Origin: Actinomycetospora cinnamomea
GTDB lineage: Bacteria; Actinomycetota; Actinomycetes; Mycobacteriales; Pseudonocardiaceae
NCBI RefSeq assembly: GCF_003096675.1
Contig: NZ_QEKW01000004.1
Span: 186,001 to 250,000 of the forward strand
Direction: 5' to 3'
Length of the DNA: 64,000 bases
Numbering within the stretch: the first letter of the stretch is position 1; the number at the start of each line of letters is the position of its first letter. The position numbers were made by a program, and so were the translations under genes. Shown here in pieces: positions 52,535 to 61,252 of this stretch. A model generated the notes under the pieces. It searched no databases. It worked only from the letters and a program-made list of their open reading frames with translations, and had not been told where the DNA came from.

Positions 52535-54805
52535 GTGCACGCCGTGATCGGGCGCCTGGTGGCGGTGGTGCTGCTCGCGGTGATCGGCGTCTACGCCGTG
52601 CTGCTCGAGCGCCCGCCCGACCCGGTGCCGGCGACGGCCCCGCCCGCCGAGTTCAGCGCCGAGCGTGCCGCGACCACCGTCGACCAGCTGGCCCGCGAGC
52701 CCCGGCCCGTCGGCAGCCCGGCCTCCGACGTCGCCCGCGACGCGGTGGTCGCCCGCCTGCGCGCCGAGGGCCTCGACCCGCGCGTGGAGCCGACCGCCGC
52801 GCTCGCCGTCGAGGAGGGCCAGGCCCGGGCGGCGCGGGTCGACAACGTCGTCGCCACCCTCCCGGGCACGGCCCCGACCGGCGCCGTCGTGCTCATGGCG
52901 CACTACGACTCGGTCACCGCGGGACCCGGCGCCGCCGACGACATGTCCGGTGTCGCCACGCTCCTCGAGACCGTCCGGGCCCTGCGCGCGGGCCCGCCGC
53001 TGCGCAACGACGTCACGGTCGTGATCACCGACGGGGAGGAGGCGGGCCTGCTCGGCGCCCGCGCCTGGGTGCGCGACCAGCTGCCCCGTGACCGGCCGAC
53101 CGTCGTCCTGAACTGGGAGGCCCGCGGCGTCGAGGGACCGTCGCTGCTGTTCGAGACCTCGCCGGGCAACGCCGGGCTCGTCGACGCCTGGGCCGCGAGC
53201 GTCCCCCACCCGCGCGGCGACTCCTCGCTGGTCGAGATCTACCGCTTCCTGCCCAACGACACCGACCTCTCGCCGGTGCTCGACGCCGGGCGCCCGGGCA
53301 TGAACGCGGCCTTCATCGACCGGCCGTACCAGTACCACACCCCCGGCGACGTCCCGCCGAACCTCAGCCGGGCCTCGCTGCAGAACCACGGCGGCAACGC
53401 GCTCGCGCTCACCCGCGCGCTCGGCGACCGCGACCTCGCCGCGCTCGACCCCACCGCGAGCGGGCAACCGCCCACCGGCGACCGCACCTACTTCGCCGTG
53501 CTCGGCGTCCTCGTGACCTACGCGAGCGTGTGGGCCTGGGCGGTGGCGGGGCTCGCCCTGGTGCTCGCCGTCGTCCTCGTGGTCGTCGCCCGGGCGCGCC
53601 AGCGGGCCACGATCGGCGGCGTCGTCGGTGCGGCGCTGCTGTACGTCCTCGGTCTCGTCGTCGCAGTCGCGGCCGGGATCGGGCTCTGGCAGGGGCTCGT
53701 GTGGTTCCGCCCGGCCTATGCCGACATCGGCCCGTTCGTCGGCCGCCCGGGGCTCTACGAGGCCGCCGCCGGAGTGCTGGCGTTCGTCATCACCACGCTG
53801 GTCGTCAGCGTGGTGCGGCGCCGCCCCGGTGCGGTCGCCCTCGCCGCGGGGGCCCTGCTCGTCCTGGCGCTGCTGTCCGTGGCGCTCGCGGTCGTGGCGC
53901 CCGGTTCGGTGTTCCTGCTGGCCTGGCCCGTCGTCGGCCTGGCGCTCGGGGTGATCGTGGTGCTGTTCGCCGGCGAGCGCCCGTGGCTCGCCGTCCCGGT
54001 CTTCGTGCTCGGCGCGGTCCCGGCCGTGGCGTTGCTGATCCCGTTCGCGGTCGCGTCCTACGGCGTCGCGGGGATCTCCGACGGGCTGCCGGTCCTGGCC
54101 TTCACGCTGGTCGGCATCCCGATCGGGGCGGGCCTGTCGGCCCTGCCGCGGCCGGGCATGGCGCGCGGCTACGCGCTGCCGATCCTGGCGTTCGTGTGGG
54201 TGCTGATCCTCGCCGGCGGCGGACTGCAGCTCGACGACCCCGACCCGCGCACGCCCTACGGCAGCCAGCTCGCCTACGTTCTCGACGCCGAGGACGGGAC
54301 GGCGCGCTGGATCACGACCGACACCGCCCCGGCCGACTGGACCCGCGGCTACGTCGGCGAGCCGCCCGCCCCGCTCGAGGCCTGGCACGGCGACGAGCCC
54401 GTGAGCCGGGGCCCGGCGACCCCGCTGCCGGTGCCCCCGCCGACCGCCACCGTGCTGTCCCGCACGCCCGACACCCTCCGGCTCCAGGTGGTCTCCCCCC
54501 GCGGCGCGCCGACCGTGATCCTCCGCGGCGACCTCGCCGCCCGGGCCGTCACCGTCACCTACCCGGGTCGGCCGGTGCTCTCCTCGCCGCTCGAGCCCGG
54601 GCCGCTGACGCTGCGGCTCGAGGACGTCCCGCCCGAGGGGGTGCTGGTGGACCTGCAGGTCACGGGCCCGGTGTCCCTGCGCGTCGACGACCAGACCCTC
54701 GGCCTCGCCGGCGTGCCCGGCTTCACCCCGCGCCCGCCCGACCTGCGCCAGGCCCGCGGCAACTCCAGCGACGTCGTGGTCGTGTCGCGCCGGGTGGCCG
54801 TCTGA
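52535..54805 (+). CDS. Membrane-anchored M28 family metallopeptidase
   Basis: The 756-aa protein has an N-terminal membrane anchor (VAVVLLAVIGVYAVLLE), then an M28 aminopeptidase domain with metal ligands His123 and Asp135 (MAHYDSV..ADDMSG), catalytic Glu168/169 (DGEEAGLLG) and His near 268 (YQYHTPGD). About eight further membrane helices (330-560) and a beta-rich extracytoplasmic domain follow, like ERMP1-type peptidases. It probably trims peptides at the cell surface. GTG start at 52535; it overlaps no neighbours. Confidence 0.88.
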   Translation: MHAVIGRLVAVVLLAVIGVYAVLLERPPDPVPATAPPAEFSAERAATTVDQLAREPRPVGSPASDVARDAVVARLRAEGLDPRVEPTAALAVEEGQARAARVDNVVATLPGTAPTGAVVLMAHYDSVTAGPGAADDMSGVATLLETVRALRAGPPLRNDVTVVITDGEEAGLLGARAWVRDQLPRDRPTVVLNWEARGVEGPSLLFETSPGNAGLVDAWAASVPHPRGDSSLVEIYRFLPNDTDLSPVLDAGRPGMNAAFIDRPYQYHTPGDVPPNLSRASLQNHGGNALALTRALGDRDLAALDPTASGQPPTGDRTYFAVLGVLVTYASVWAWAVAGLALVLAVVLVVVARARQRATIGGVVGAALLYVLGLVVAVAAGIGLWQGLVWFRPAYADIGPFVGRPGLYEAAAGVLAFVITTLVVSVVRRRPGAVALAAGALLVLALLSVALAVVAPGSVFLLAWPVVGLALGVIVVLFAGERPWLAVPVFVLGAVPAVALLIPFAVASYGVAGISDGLPVLAFTLVGIPIGAGLSALPRPGMARGYALPILAFVWVLILAGGGLQLDDPDPRTPYGSQLAYVLDAEDGTARWITTDTAPADWTRGYVGEPPAPLEAWHGDEPVSRGPATPLPVPPPTATVLSRTPDTLRLQVVSPRGAPTVILRGDLAARAVTVTYPGRPVLSSPLEPGPLTLRLEDVPPEGVLVDLQVTGPVSLRVDDQTLGLAGVPGFTPRPPDLRQARGNSSDVVVVSRRVAV

Positions 54806-54876
54806 CCCTGTCGGCGCTCCGTCGCGTGCCGCATGATTCACCCGGCTCGGGGACGACCAGAAGGAGACCGGACGAC

Positions 54877-55653
54877 GTGACCGCCGTGCTGCCCGCCCTC
54901 GTCGACGCCCTGCGTGGTGGTTCGGTCGAGGCCATCGACCTGACCGCGCCGCTGTCGGAGACGACACCGATCCTGCAGCTGCCCGAGCCGTTCGCGAACA
55001 CCCAGCGGTTCCGGCTCGAGGAGCTGAGCCGCTACGACGACCGCGGGCCCGCCTGGTACTGGAACGACATCCACACCGGCGAGCACACGGGCACCCACGT
55101 CGACGCCCCCAACCACTGGGTGACGGGTCGGGGCGGGCTCGACGTCTCGCAGGCCCCGTTGGGCACGCTCATCGGCCCCGCCGCGGTGATCGACAAGAGC
55201 GTTGAGGCGGCCGCCGACCCGGACTTCCTGCTCGAGATCGACCACGTCCGGGCGTGGGTCGACGAGCACGGCCCGCTGCCCGAGGGCGGCTGGCTGCTCT
55301 ACCGCACCGGGTGGGACGCCCGCAGCCACGACCAGGAGCTGTTCACCAACGCCGACGAGCACGGCCCCCACACCCCCGGTGTGTCCGCCGAGTGCGCGCG
55401 GTGGATCGCGGAGGAGTCGCCGGTCGCCGGGTTCGGCACCGAGACCGTCGGCACCGACGCCGGCGCCGCGGGCGGGTTCGACCCGCCCTTCTCCTGCCAC
55501 CACTTCCTCATGGGCGCGGGCAAGTGGGGCCTGACGAGCCTGCAGAATCTCGCGCAGCTGCCGCCCACCGGCGCCGTCGTCGTGGTGTCGCCGCTGCCGA
55601 TCGTCGGCGGGTCGGGCAGCCCGGCGAGGGTGTACGCGCTGGTCGAGCGGTGA
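54877..55653 (+). CDS. Cyclase-family (kynurenine formamidase-like) hydrolase
   Basis: The 258-aa PF04199-type metal-dependent hydrolase has AIDLTAPLSETTPILQLPEPFANTQRF and the metal site HTGEHTGTHVDAPNHW, plus GFGTETVGTDAG and SCHHFLMGAGKWGLTSLQNL. Family members open amide or lactone bonds (kynurenine formamidase, isatin hydrolase) in degradation pathways. AAGGAG 10 nt before the GTG. Its stop overlaps the next start (GTGA), pairing it with a ThDP enzyme. Confidence 0.87.
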   Translation: MTAVLPALVDALRGGSVEAIDLTAPLSETTPILQLPEPFANTQRFRLEELSRYDDRGPAWYWNDIHTGEHTGTHVDAPNHWVTGRGGLDVSQAPLGTLIGPAAVIDKSVEAAADPDFLLEIDHVRAWVDEHGPLPEGGWLLYRTGWDARSHDQELFTNADEHGPHTPGVSAECARWIAEESPVAGFGTETVGTDAGAAGGFDPPFSCHHFLMGAGKWGLTSLQNLAQLPPTGAVVVVSPLPIVGGSGSPARVYALVER

Positions 55654-57296
55654 GCTCAGGGGTGAACGATCAGTCGGTCGCCGAGGTCGTCGGCCGCACG
55701 CTCGCCGAGCTCGGGCTCGCCCACGTCTACGGGCTGGTCGGCAGCGGCAACTTCGCGGTCACCAACGCGCTGCGCGACGCCGGTGTCGGGTTCACCGCCG
55801 CCCGTCACGAGGGCGGGGCGGCGACGATGGCCGACGCGCACGCCCGCACCGCCGACGCGGTCACCGCCCTGTCGCTCCACCAGGGCTGCGGGCTGACCAA
55901 CGCGATGACCGGCATCACCGAGGCCGCCAAGAGCCGCACCCCGCTGATCGTGCTCGCCGCCGAGCCGGCCGGCGCCGCGGTGCGCTCCAACTTCCGGGTC
56001 GACCAGGACGGCCTGGCCCGCGCGGTCGGCGCTGTGCCCGAGCGCGTGCACTCGGCCGCGACCGCGGTCGCCGACACCGTCCGCGCCTTCCGTACCGCCC
56101 GCCAGCAGCGGCGCACGGTCGTGCTGAACCTGCCGCTGGACGTCCAGGCCCAGCCGTGCCCCGACGCGCCGCCCGCTCCCGCGGTCCCGTCCCTGGCGCC
56201 GAGCCGTCCCGACGTCGCCTCGGTCGCGTCTCTGGCCGCGGTCCTCGCCGGCGCGCACCGCCCGGTGTTCGTCGGCGGGCGCGGGGCCCGGCACGCCGGA
56301 CCCGAGGTGGCCGCCCTCGCCGAGAGGTGCGGCGCGCTGCTCGCGACGTCCGCGGTGGCCCACGGCCTGTTCGCGGACTCGCCGTGGTCGCTGGGCATCT
56401 GCGGCGGGTTCGCGACCCCACTGGCCGCGGAGCTCGTCGCCGACGCCGACGTCGTGGTCGCCTGGGGCGCGTCGCTGACGATGTGGACCACCCGGCACGG
56501 CGCGCTGATCGGACCCGGGACGACCGTGGTCCAGGTCGACGACGACCCGGCCGCGCTCGGCGCGAACCACCCGGTCGACCTGGGCGTCTGCGCCGACGTC
56601 GCCGAGGCCGCGCGCGACACGGCGGCCGCCGTGACGGCCTCTCCGGGCTACCGCAGCCCCAAGATCGCGGCGCGCATCGAGGCCGAGGGTCGGTGGCCGC
56701 AGGTGCCGGTCGACGACACCTCCACCACCGCGCGCGTCGACCCGCGGGTGCTCTCGGCACGCCTCGACGCGCTGTTGCCCGCCGAGCGGACCGTGACCAC
56801 CGACTCCGGCAACTTCATGGGCTACCCCGCCGCCTTCCTCGCGGTGCCCGACGCGGCCGGCTTCTGCTTCACGCAGGCGTTCCAGTCGGTCGGGCTGGGG
56901 CTGTCGACGGCGATCGGCGCGTCGCTGGCCCGCCCCGACCGGCTGACCGTCGCCGCGCTGGGCGACGGCGGGTTCCTCATGGGCGTCGCCGAGCTCGAGA
57001 CCGCGGCGCGGCTGGGGCCTCCGCTGCTCGTGGTGGTCTACGACGACGCCGCCTACGGCGCGGAGGTGCACCACTTCGCCGGCGCCGACCACGCCACGGT
57101 GACCTTCCCCGACCGTGACCTCGCCGCGGTCGGCCGCGGCTTCGGGTGCGACGGGCTCGTCGTGCGGTCGGTCGACGACCTCGACGGCGTGCGGGCCTGG
57201 CTCGACGGCCCGCGGGAGCGCCCTCTGGTGGTGGACGCGAAGGTCGTCGCCGACGAGCCGTCGTGGTGGCTGGCGGAGGCGTTCCGGGGCCACTGA
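55650..57296 (+). CDS. Thiamine-diphosphate-dependent enzyme
   Basis: The 548-aa enzyme has all three ThDP domains: pyrimidine-binding with catalytic Glu54 (HEGGAA), a central domain (VFVGGRGARHAGPEVAALAERCGALLATSAVAHGLF) and PP-binding with GDG (438-440) and a Mg position at 466 where the usual Asn is Asp (VVYDDAAYG). AFQSVGLGLSTAIGASLARPD is typical of benzoylformate/indolepyruvate-type decarboxylases and acetolactate-like enzymes. Co-translation with the cyclase suggests a short catabolic route for an acyl or keto acid. The start at 55650 could instead be the GTG at 55662. Confidence 0.87.
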   Translation: MSSGVNDQSVAEVVGRTLAELGLAHVYGLVGSGNFAVTNALRDAGVGFTAARHEGGAATMADAHARTADAVTALSLHQGCGLTNAMTGITEAAKSRTPLIVLAAEPAGAAVRSNFRVDQDGLARAVGAVPERVHSAATAVADTVRAFRTARQQRRTVVLNLPLDVQAQPCPDAPPAPAVPSLAPSRPDVASVASLAAVLAGAHRPVFVGGRGARHAGPEVAALAERCGALLATSAVAHGLFADSPWSLGICGGFATPLAAELVADADVVVAWGASLTMWTTRHGALIGPGTTVVQVDDDPAALGANHPVDLGVCADVAEAARDTAAAVTASPGYRSPKIAARIEAEGRWPQVPVDDTSTTARVDPRVLSARLDALLPAERTVTTDSGNFMGYPAAFLAVPDAAGFCFTQAFQSVGLGLSTAIGASLARPDRLTVAALGDGGFLMGVAELETAARLGPPLLVVVYDDAAYGAEVHHFAGADHATVTFPDRDLAAVGRGFGCDGLVVRSVDDLDGVRAWLDGPRERPLVVDAKVVADEPSWWLAEAFRGH

Positions 57297-57298
57297 GA

Positions 57299-57844
57299 TC
57301 AGCCTTCGGGAACCCACCGCGTCAGGTCCCGCCACGTGACCCGACGTCCCGCGCTCATCGGCGCCGGCTGGACCGGGGCGGGGTGGCCGAGGCCGACGAT
57401 CAGCTCCGGGCTCCACCCGTCGGGCAGGTCGAGGGCGACGGCCACGGCCGCGCGGCTGAACGAGCTCACCGGCCCCGCGCCCAGGCCCACGGCCTGTGCG
57501 GCGAGCAGGATCGTCGCCGTCGCGGTGCCCACGTCGATCCACGGGCCCGGGACGTCGGGGCGGAAGCCGTACTGCGCGGCCAGCTCGCGATCCACGCAGA
57601 TGACGATCGCCGCGGGCGGCCGGGCGATCATGCCCGGCGACACCATGCGCACCACGCGCATCGTGCCCGGGTGGGTCGTGGCCACGAACCGTTGCAGGTG
57701 CCGGTTGCCCGCCGTCGGCGCCCAGCGCGCGGCCTCGAGGATCGTCTCGACGTCCGCGCGCGCGACCGGCTCGTCGGTCATGGCGCGCGTCACCCGCCGG
57801 CGGCGGATGGCGGCGAGGACAGGGTCGCGCACGGGGTCGGTCAC
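57299..57844 (-). CDS. Nitroreductase-family protein
   Basis: The 181-aa protein has the FMN-binding nitroreductase core RRRVTRAMTDEPVARADVETILEAARWAPTAGNRHLQRFVAT, then GTATATILLAAQAVGLGAGPVSSFSRAAVAVALDLPDGWSPELIVGLGHP. It is short (typical members are 190-220 aa) but keeps both FMN-binding regions. GTGA overlap with the upstream small gene implies a complex or shared regulation. Stops 2 nt from the convergent ThDP gene. Confidence 0.85.
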   Translation of the reverse strand: MTDPVRDPVLAAIRRRRVTRAMTDEPVARADVETILEAARWAPTAGNRHLQRFVATTHPGTMRVVRMVSPGMIARPPAAIVICVDRELAAQYGFRPDVPGPWIDVGTATATILLAAQAVGLGAGPVSSFSRAAVAVALDLPDGWSPELIVGLGHPAPVQPAPMSAGRRVTWRDLTRWVPEG

Positions 57845-58146
57845 GAGCCGTACCGGGCCTTGAGGTGCGCGGCCAGCGACCGGCACGCGGCGTCGAGCTG
57901 CTCGACGTACTCGGTGCGGTCGCGCGGCACGGCCAGCGTCGGCATGGCGGCCAGCGGCCCGCCCAGCGCTGCGGCGGTCTCCGGCGACGAGCGCGGGCCC
58001 ATCGCCTCGGCGAGGCGGTGGGCGGCGGTCAGCAGGCGCATCGGCCCGTACTCGGCGGCCTCGTCCACCTGCGTCCGCGCCGCGGTCACGAGGTAGGCGA
58101 GCAGTTCCAGCGCGTCGTCCTCGTCGAGGACCCAGGGTGCGGTCAC
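57841..58146 (-). CDS. Small helical protein coupled to the nitroreductase
   Basis: The 101-aa all-helical protein (DALELLAYLVTAARTQVDEAAEYGPMRLLTAAHRLAEAMGP; DRTEYVEQLDAACRSLAAHLKARYGS) may belong to the DUF6092 family, but I am not certain. No cofactor motif. GTG start at 58146, 15 nt after the ABM-domain gene. Translational coupling to the nitroreductase suggests a partner subunit or adaptor. Confidence 0.65.
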   Translation of the reverse strand: MTAPWVLDEDDALELLAYLVTAARTQVDEAAEYGPMRLLTAAHRLAEAMGPRSSPETAAALGGPLAAMPTLAVPRDRTEYVEQLDAACRSLAAHLKARYGS

Positions 58147-58161
58147 CCCGCCATCCTGGCG

Positions 58162-58458
58162 TCAGGCGCGGTCCTCGGAGACCACCTCGTACCAGGTCAT
58201 CTCGCTCGGCCCGTCCTGCAGACCCTCCATGCGCTCGCGGGTCTCGAGGAACGCCTCGTCGGAGTGCCAGGCCTCCCACGCCGCGCGGGTGGTCCAGGTG
58301 CCGATCACCGTGCGCTCGTTCGGCGCGTCGAGCGGGATCACGAGCTGGTTGCCCAGCCAGCCCTCCTGGTCGCGGGCGGTCTCGAGCCGGTCGCGCATCG
58401 CCGCGTCCCACTCGGGTTCGCGGCCGGGCGTGAGGCTGACGTGGGTGATCACGGTCAT
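58162..58458 (-). CDS. ABM (antibiotic biosynthesis monooxygenase) domain protein
   Basis: The 98-aa dimeric ferredoxin-like barrel has the sequence MTVITHVSLTPGREPEWDAAMRDRLETARDQEGWLGNQLVIPLDAPNERTVIGTWTTRAAWEAWHSDEAF, typical of ABM domains used in heme degradation, quinone handling or as small monooxygenases. No heme-ligand motif is obvious. Two Met codons in a row; the second, at 58458, is better spaced from AGGA. Confidence 0.83.
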   Translation of the reverse strand: MTVITHVSLTPGREPEWDAAMRDRLETARDQEGWLGNQLVIPLDAPNERTVIGTWTTRAAWEAWHSDEAFLETRERMEGLQDGPSEMTWYEVVSEDRA

Positions 58459-58492
58459 CATGTCCTGACGACTACCCCGGGGCGCCCACGTC

Positions 58493-59071
58493 TCACGCGC
58501 GCCGCGGGAACGCCACCTCGCCGAGCGCCGCCCGCTCCGCGATCTGCGCGACGCGCTTCGCCCGGGTCTCGGGCTTCTTCGCCTCGACGACCCACGCGAG
58601 CATCATCCGGCGCGCCGACTTCGTGAGCGCCTCCCAGTGCTCCCGCGAGCCCGGGTGGGCGTCGAAGGCCTCGGCGAGGTCGGGTGGCACGACCAGGTCC
58701 TCGACGTCGTCGAACATCGTCCACGAGCCGTCGGCCTTCGCCGCGTCGATCACCGCCCGACCGGCCGGCTCGAGCAGCCCCGCCGCCTCGAGGCGTTCGA
58801 TGCGCTGCTTGTTCGACCGGGCCCAGCCGCTGCGACGACGGCGCGGGGCGAACCACTGCGCCGAGCGCTCGTCGTCCAGCGAGCGCGCCGTGCTGTCGAT
58901 CCAGCCGAAGCACAGCGCCTGCTCGACGGCCTCCGCGTAGCCGACGGTCGCGCGCCCGGTGCGGGCCTTCCACGTCACGAGCCAGACGCCGGTGCCGCGG
59001 TCGTGGTGCTCGGCGAGCCAGCGGCGCCAGGCGTCGACGTCCTCGGGGTGCACCTGCTCGTCGTTCGCCAC
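58493..59071 (-). CDS. YdeI/OmpD-associated family protein
   Basis: The 192-aa protein has the family's N-terminal core HPEDVDAWRRWLAEHHDRGTGVWLVTWKARTGRATVGYAEAVEQALCFGWIDSTARSLDDERSAQWFAPRRRRSGWARSNKQRIERL and the C-terminal EHWEALTKSARRMMLAWVVEAKKPETRAKRVAQI. YdeI-type proteins affect antimicrobial-peptide tolerance in enterobacteria, but the mechanism is unclear. GTG start. Likely first gene of a run with the ABM, helical and nitroreductase genes. Confidence 0.85.
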   Translation of the reverse strand: MANDEQVHPEDVDAWRRWLAEHHDRGTGVWLVTWKARTGRATVGYAEAVEQALCFGWIDSTARSLDDERSAQWFAPRRRRSGWARSNKQRIERLEAAGLLEPAGRAVIDAAKADGSWTMFDDVEDLVVPPDLAEAFDAHPGSREHWEALTKSARRMMLAWVVEAKKPETRAKRVAQIAERAALGEVAFPRRA

Positions 59072-59126
59072 GGCCCTCGAGCATCGCGCGCCGGGGCGGA
59101 CGGCGGAAGCGCGTACCGTGCGCGGC

Positions 59127-59327
59127 GTGATCGCGCCCGGACCCGACCGCAGCGGCCGGCGTGTGCGCCTGCGCCTGCTCGTCGGGATCGGCGTCGTCCT
59201 CGGGCTCCCCGCGCTGGTGTACGGGATCGTGACGGCGTTGTGGGCGAGCGCGGCCGTCGGCGTCGTGCTGCTGGCCGTGGCCGTCTACGCCGTCGTGGTG
59301 CTGCGCGGGCTGCAGCGTCGCGGTTAG
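59127..59327 (+). CDS. Small membrane protein
   Basis: The 66-aa product has a basic start (GPDRSGRRVRLR) and two hydrophobic helices (LLVGIGVVLGLPALVYGIVTALWA and AAVGVVLLAVAVYAVVVLRGL). No family recognised. GTG start at 59127. The two-helix hairpin with charged flanks makes it a credible gene despite its size. Confidence 0.55.
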   Translation: MIAPGPDRSGRRVRLRLLVGIGVVLGLPALVYGIVTALWASAAVGVVLLAVAVYAVVVLRGLQRRG

Positions 59328-59371
59328 CCCCGGCGCCGTCGTGATGGTGCGACGCCGGGGCCGGACCCGCG

Positions 59372-59914
59372 TCAGCCCTCGATCTCGTAGACGGGGGTGA
59401 TCCTGGCGCGCCCGATGCTGTGGAAGAAGAGGTTGAAGCCGAGGAATGCGGGCGTGGCGTCGGACCCGACGCCGAGGTCCTCCACGTCGACCGCGTGGAC
59501 GACGAACATGTAGCGGTGCTCGCCGTGCCCGGGCGGCGGTGCGGCACCGATGTAGCGCTTGGCGCCGGCGTCGCCGGCCAACGTGATCGCGCCCTGGGGC
59601 AGGAGAGCCTTCTCGGGCTCGCCGGCGTCGGTGGGCAGCGAGGTCGTCGAGGCCGGGATGTTGACGACGGCCCAGTGCCAGAACCCGCTGGCGGTCGGGG
59701 CGTCGGGGTCGAAGCAGGTCACCGCGTAGCTCTTGGTGCCCTCGGGCGCACCCGACCACTCCAACTGCGGTGACTGGTCGTGGCCCCCGGCGCCCATGAT
59801 GCCGCTGACCTGCGCGTTCGGGAGCGTCTTCCCGTCGCTGACGTCCGAGCTCGTGACGGTGAACGACGCCACCTCGGGCAGGAACTCGTAGGGATCGGGC
59901 GGCTGGTGGGACAC
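59372..59914 (-). CDS. YbhB/YbcL family PEBP-like protein
   Basis: The 180-aa phosphatidylethanolamine-binding-protein fold has [68 protein letters not shown], the canonical ligand site (DPDAP, GFWHW), and [21 protein letters not shown]. No signal peptide. Function of the bacterial members is not settled. GTG start at 59914 with AAGGAG 9 nt upstream. Confidence 0.9.
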   Translation of the reverse strand: MSHQPPDPYEFLPEVASFTVTSSDVSDGKTLPNAQVSGIMGAGGHDQSPQLEWSGAPEGTKSYAVTCFDPDAPTASGFWHWAVVNIPASTTSLPTDAGEPEKALLPQGAITLAGDAGAKRYIGAAPPPGHGEHRYMFVVHAVDVEDLGVGSDATPAFLGFNLFFHSIGRARITPVYEIEG

Positions 59915-60065
59915 GGCGGATCGCTCCTTCTCGACGACTGCTCTCGTCCGGCCAGTACCCCGTGGGCTCTCCCCGGCATACGTGCACCGCACACACGAGG
60001 CGAGGACCCACGGGGACCGGACGAGACGTCGACCACTCGACCCGTGGCGGGAGCCGATTCGCCGT

Positions 60066-60548
60066 TCAGCCTGCTGCTGCCGCCGCCCGCTCGACGGAGT
60101 CGGAGAGCTGCTCTTCGCTGATCATCGGGAACATGTTGCGGAACTGTTCGTCCGTGACCCCGCTCCAGTCGTAGGTGAGGGCGACCTCGGTGCCGGAGCC
60201 GTCGGGCTCGAGGGCCCAGGTGAACGTGTGGCCGGTCAGCTTCATGTCGCCGACCTTGTCCCGGTACGCGTCCTCCGGGTACAGATTTCCACCCCAGGTG
60301 ATGAGCCGGTTCTCGTCGAATTCCCGAACGGTGATCTTCACCTGGTACTGGCCCAGGATCGGGTTGTTCATGTTCATCACGAACTGATCGCCGACCGCGC
60401 TGATCGGGACGTCGGGTCCCTCGATCCCCTGCAGCATGTTCGTCGAGTCGATCTCGGGGTGCCGAGAGGGTCTCGACAGCAGGGCGAACAACGTCTCCGG
60501 ACTGGCGTCGACCTTGCGGGTGACCCGAATCTGCTTCTCCTCCGTCAT
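60066..60548 (-). CDS. SRPBCC family protein (polyketide-cyclase-like)
   Basis: The 160-aa START-like protein has [36 protein letters not shown] and [36 protein letters not shown]. It would bind a hydrophobic small molecule; ligand unknown. I chose the second Met (60548), 5 nt from a GGAGG site. It is a lone gene facing the PEBP-like gene's upstream side with a 151-nt gap. Confidence 0.83.
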   Translation of the reverse strand: MTEEKQIRVTRKVDASPETLFALLSRPSRHPEIDSTNMLQGIEGPDVPISAVGDQFVMNMNNPILGQYQVKITVREFDENRLITWGGNLYPEDAYRDKVGDMKLTGHTFTWALEPDGSGTEVALTYDWSGVTDEQFRNMFPMISEEQLSDSVERAAAAAG

Positions 60549-60868
60549 CATCCCTCCCTGGGTACGGGCTCCGAGGTGGGCGCGCATGGTCCTCGTAGTG
60601 AGGGGTGAACACCAGGGTCTTCGTGCCTCCGAGTCCAGCTCATGCGAATGGCCGCGCTCGTCTCCGACCATCGCGAATTTGTTTGTCGGCGTGTAGCAAG
60701 ATTGTGCCCGCGCCAACCGTTACCGGGAGCGAGGCGACGTCGAGATCGGTTCGCTCCTCGCGTGACCTCGTCGTCGTGGGCGTCTCGCCGCGCCAGTACT
60801 CGGGGCGTCGCGGTAGTCCCGCGTCCGGCGTCAGGCCCACGCGTGTCGAGCGCCGTAGATCCTCGGCG
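60549..60868. other. 320-nt gap with no gene
   Basis: It contains the upstream region of the SRPBCC gene. A patch of lower GC around 60675-60708 may hold its promoter, but I could not fit convincing -35/-10 hexamers. No ORF in it has a family signature or coding-like composition. Confidence 0.4.
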
Positions 60869-61180
60869 TCAGAGCCGAGCTTCAGAGGCCCGTGTGGACG
60901 CGTCCTCCGGTGGAGCCTTGCCCGTCAACTCCTCGACCGCCTCGCGGACGATGCGGCGGTGCTGCTCGCGGTCCCGTGTGATCCAGGCGCGACGGCGCCA
61001 GTGTTCGACCACCGTGTGCACCGGCCCGAGGTCGAGCTCCCGCGCCGCCTCCTCGAGTGCGTCGCGGAGCGCTCGGTCGAACGACTCGTGGTGCTCAGGG
61101 CGGAGCGCGGCGCGCACCTGACGAGGAGACGCACCGACCCGCGGAAGGGCCGGGAGCTCCCCCGACGAAGGGTCAGACAC
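60869..61180 (-). CDS. DUF6247 family protein
   Basis: The 103-aa protein has GASPRQVRAALRPEHHESFDRALRDALEEAARELDLGPVHTVVEHWRRRAWITRDREQHRRIVREAVEELTG, the usual DUF6247 core, which is frequent in actinomycetes often beside small toxin-like genes; function unknown. No toxin partner lies next to it here. The GTG at 61180 gives the family N-terminus; an upstream ATG at 61225 would add 15 residues. Confidence 0.7.
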   Translation of the reverse strand: MSDPSSGELPALPRVGASPRQVRAALRPEHHESFDRALRDALEEAARELDLGPVHTVVEHWRRRAWITRDREQHRRIVREAVEELTGKAPPEDASTRASEARL

Positions 61181-61252
61181 GGCGTTGCTCGCGGGAACGA
61201 CGATAGCGAGCTCCACCGACAACATCGGAGAGATCCGGCGGGCGATCCCGTC

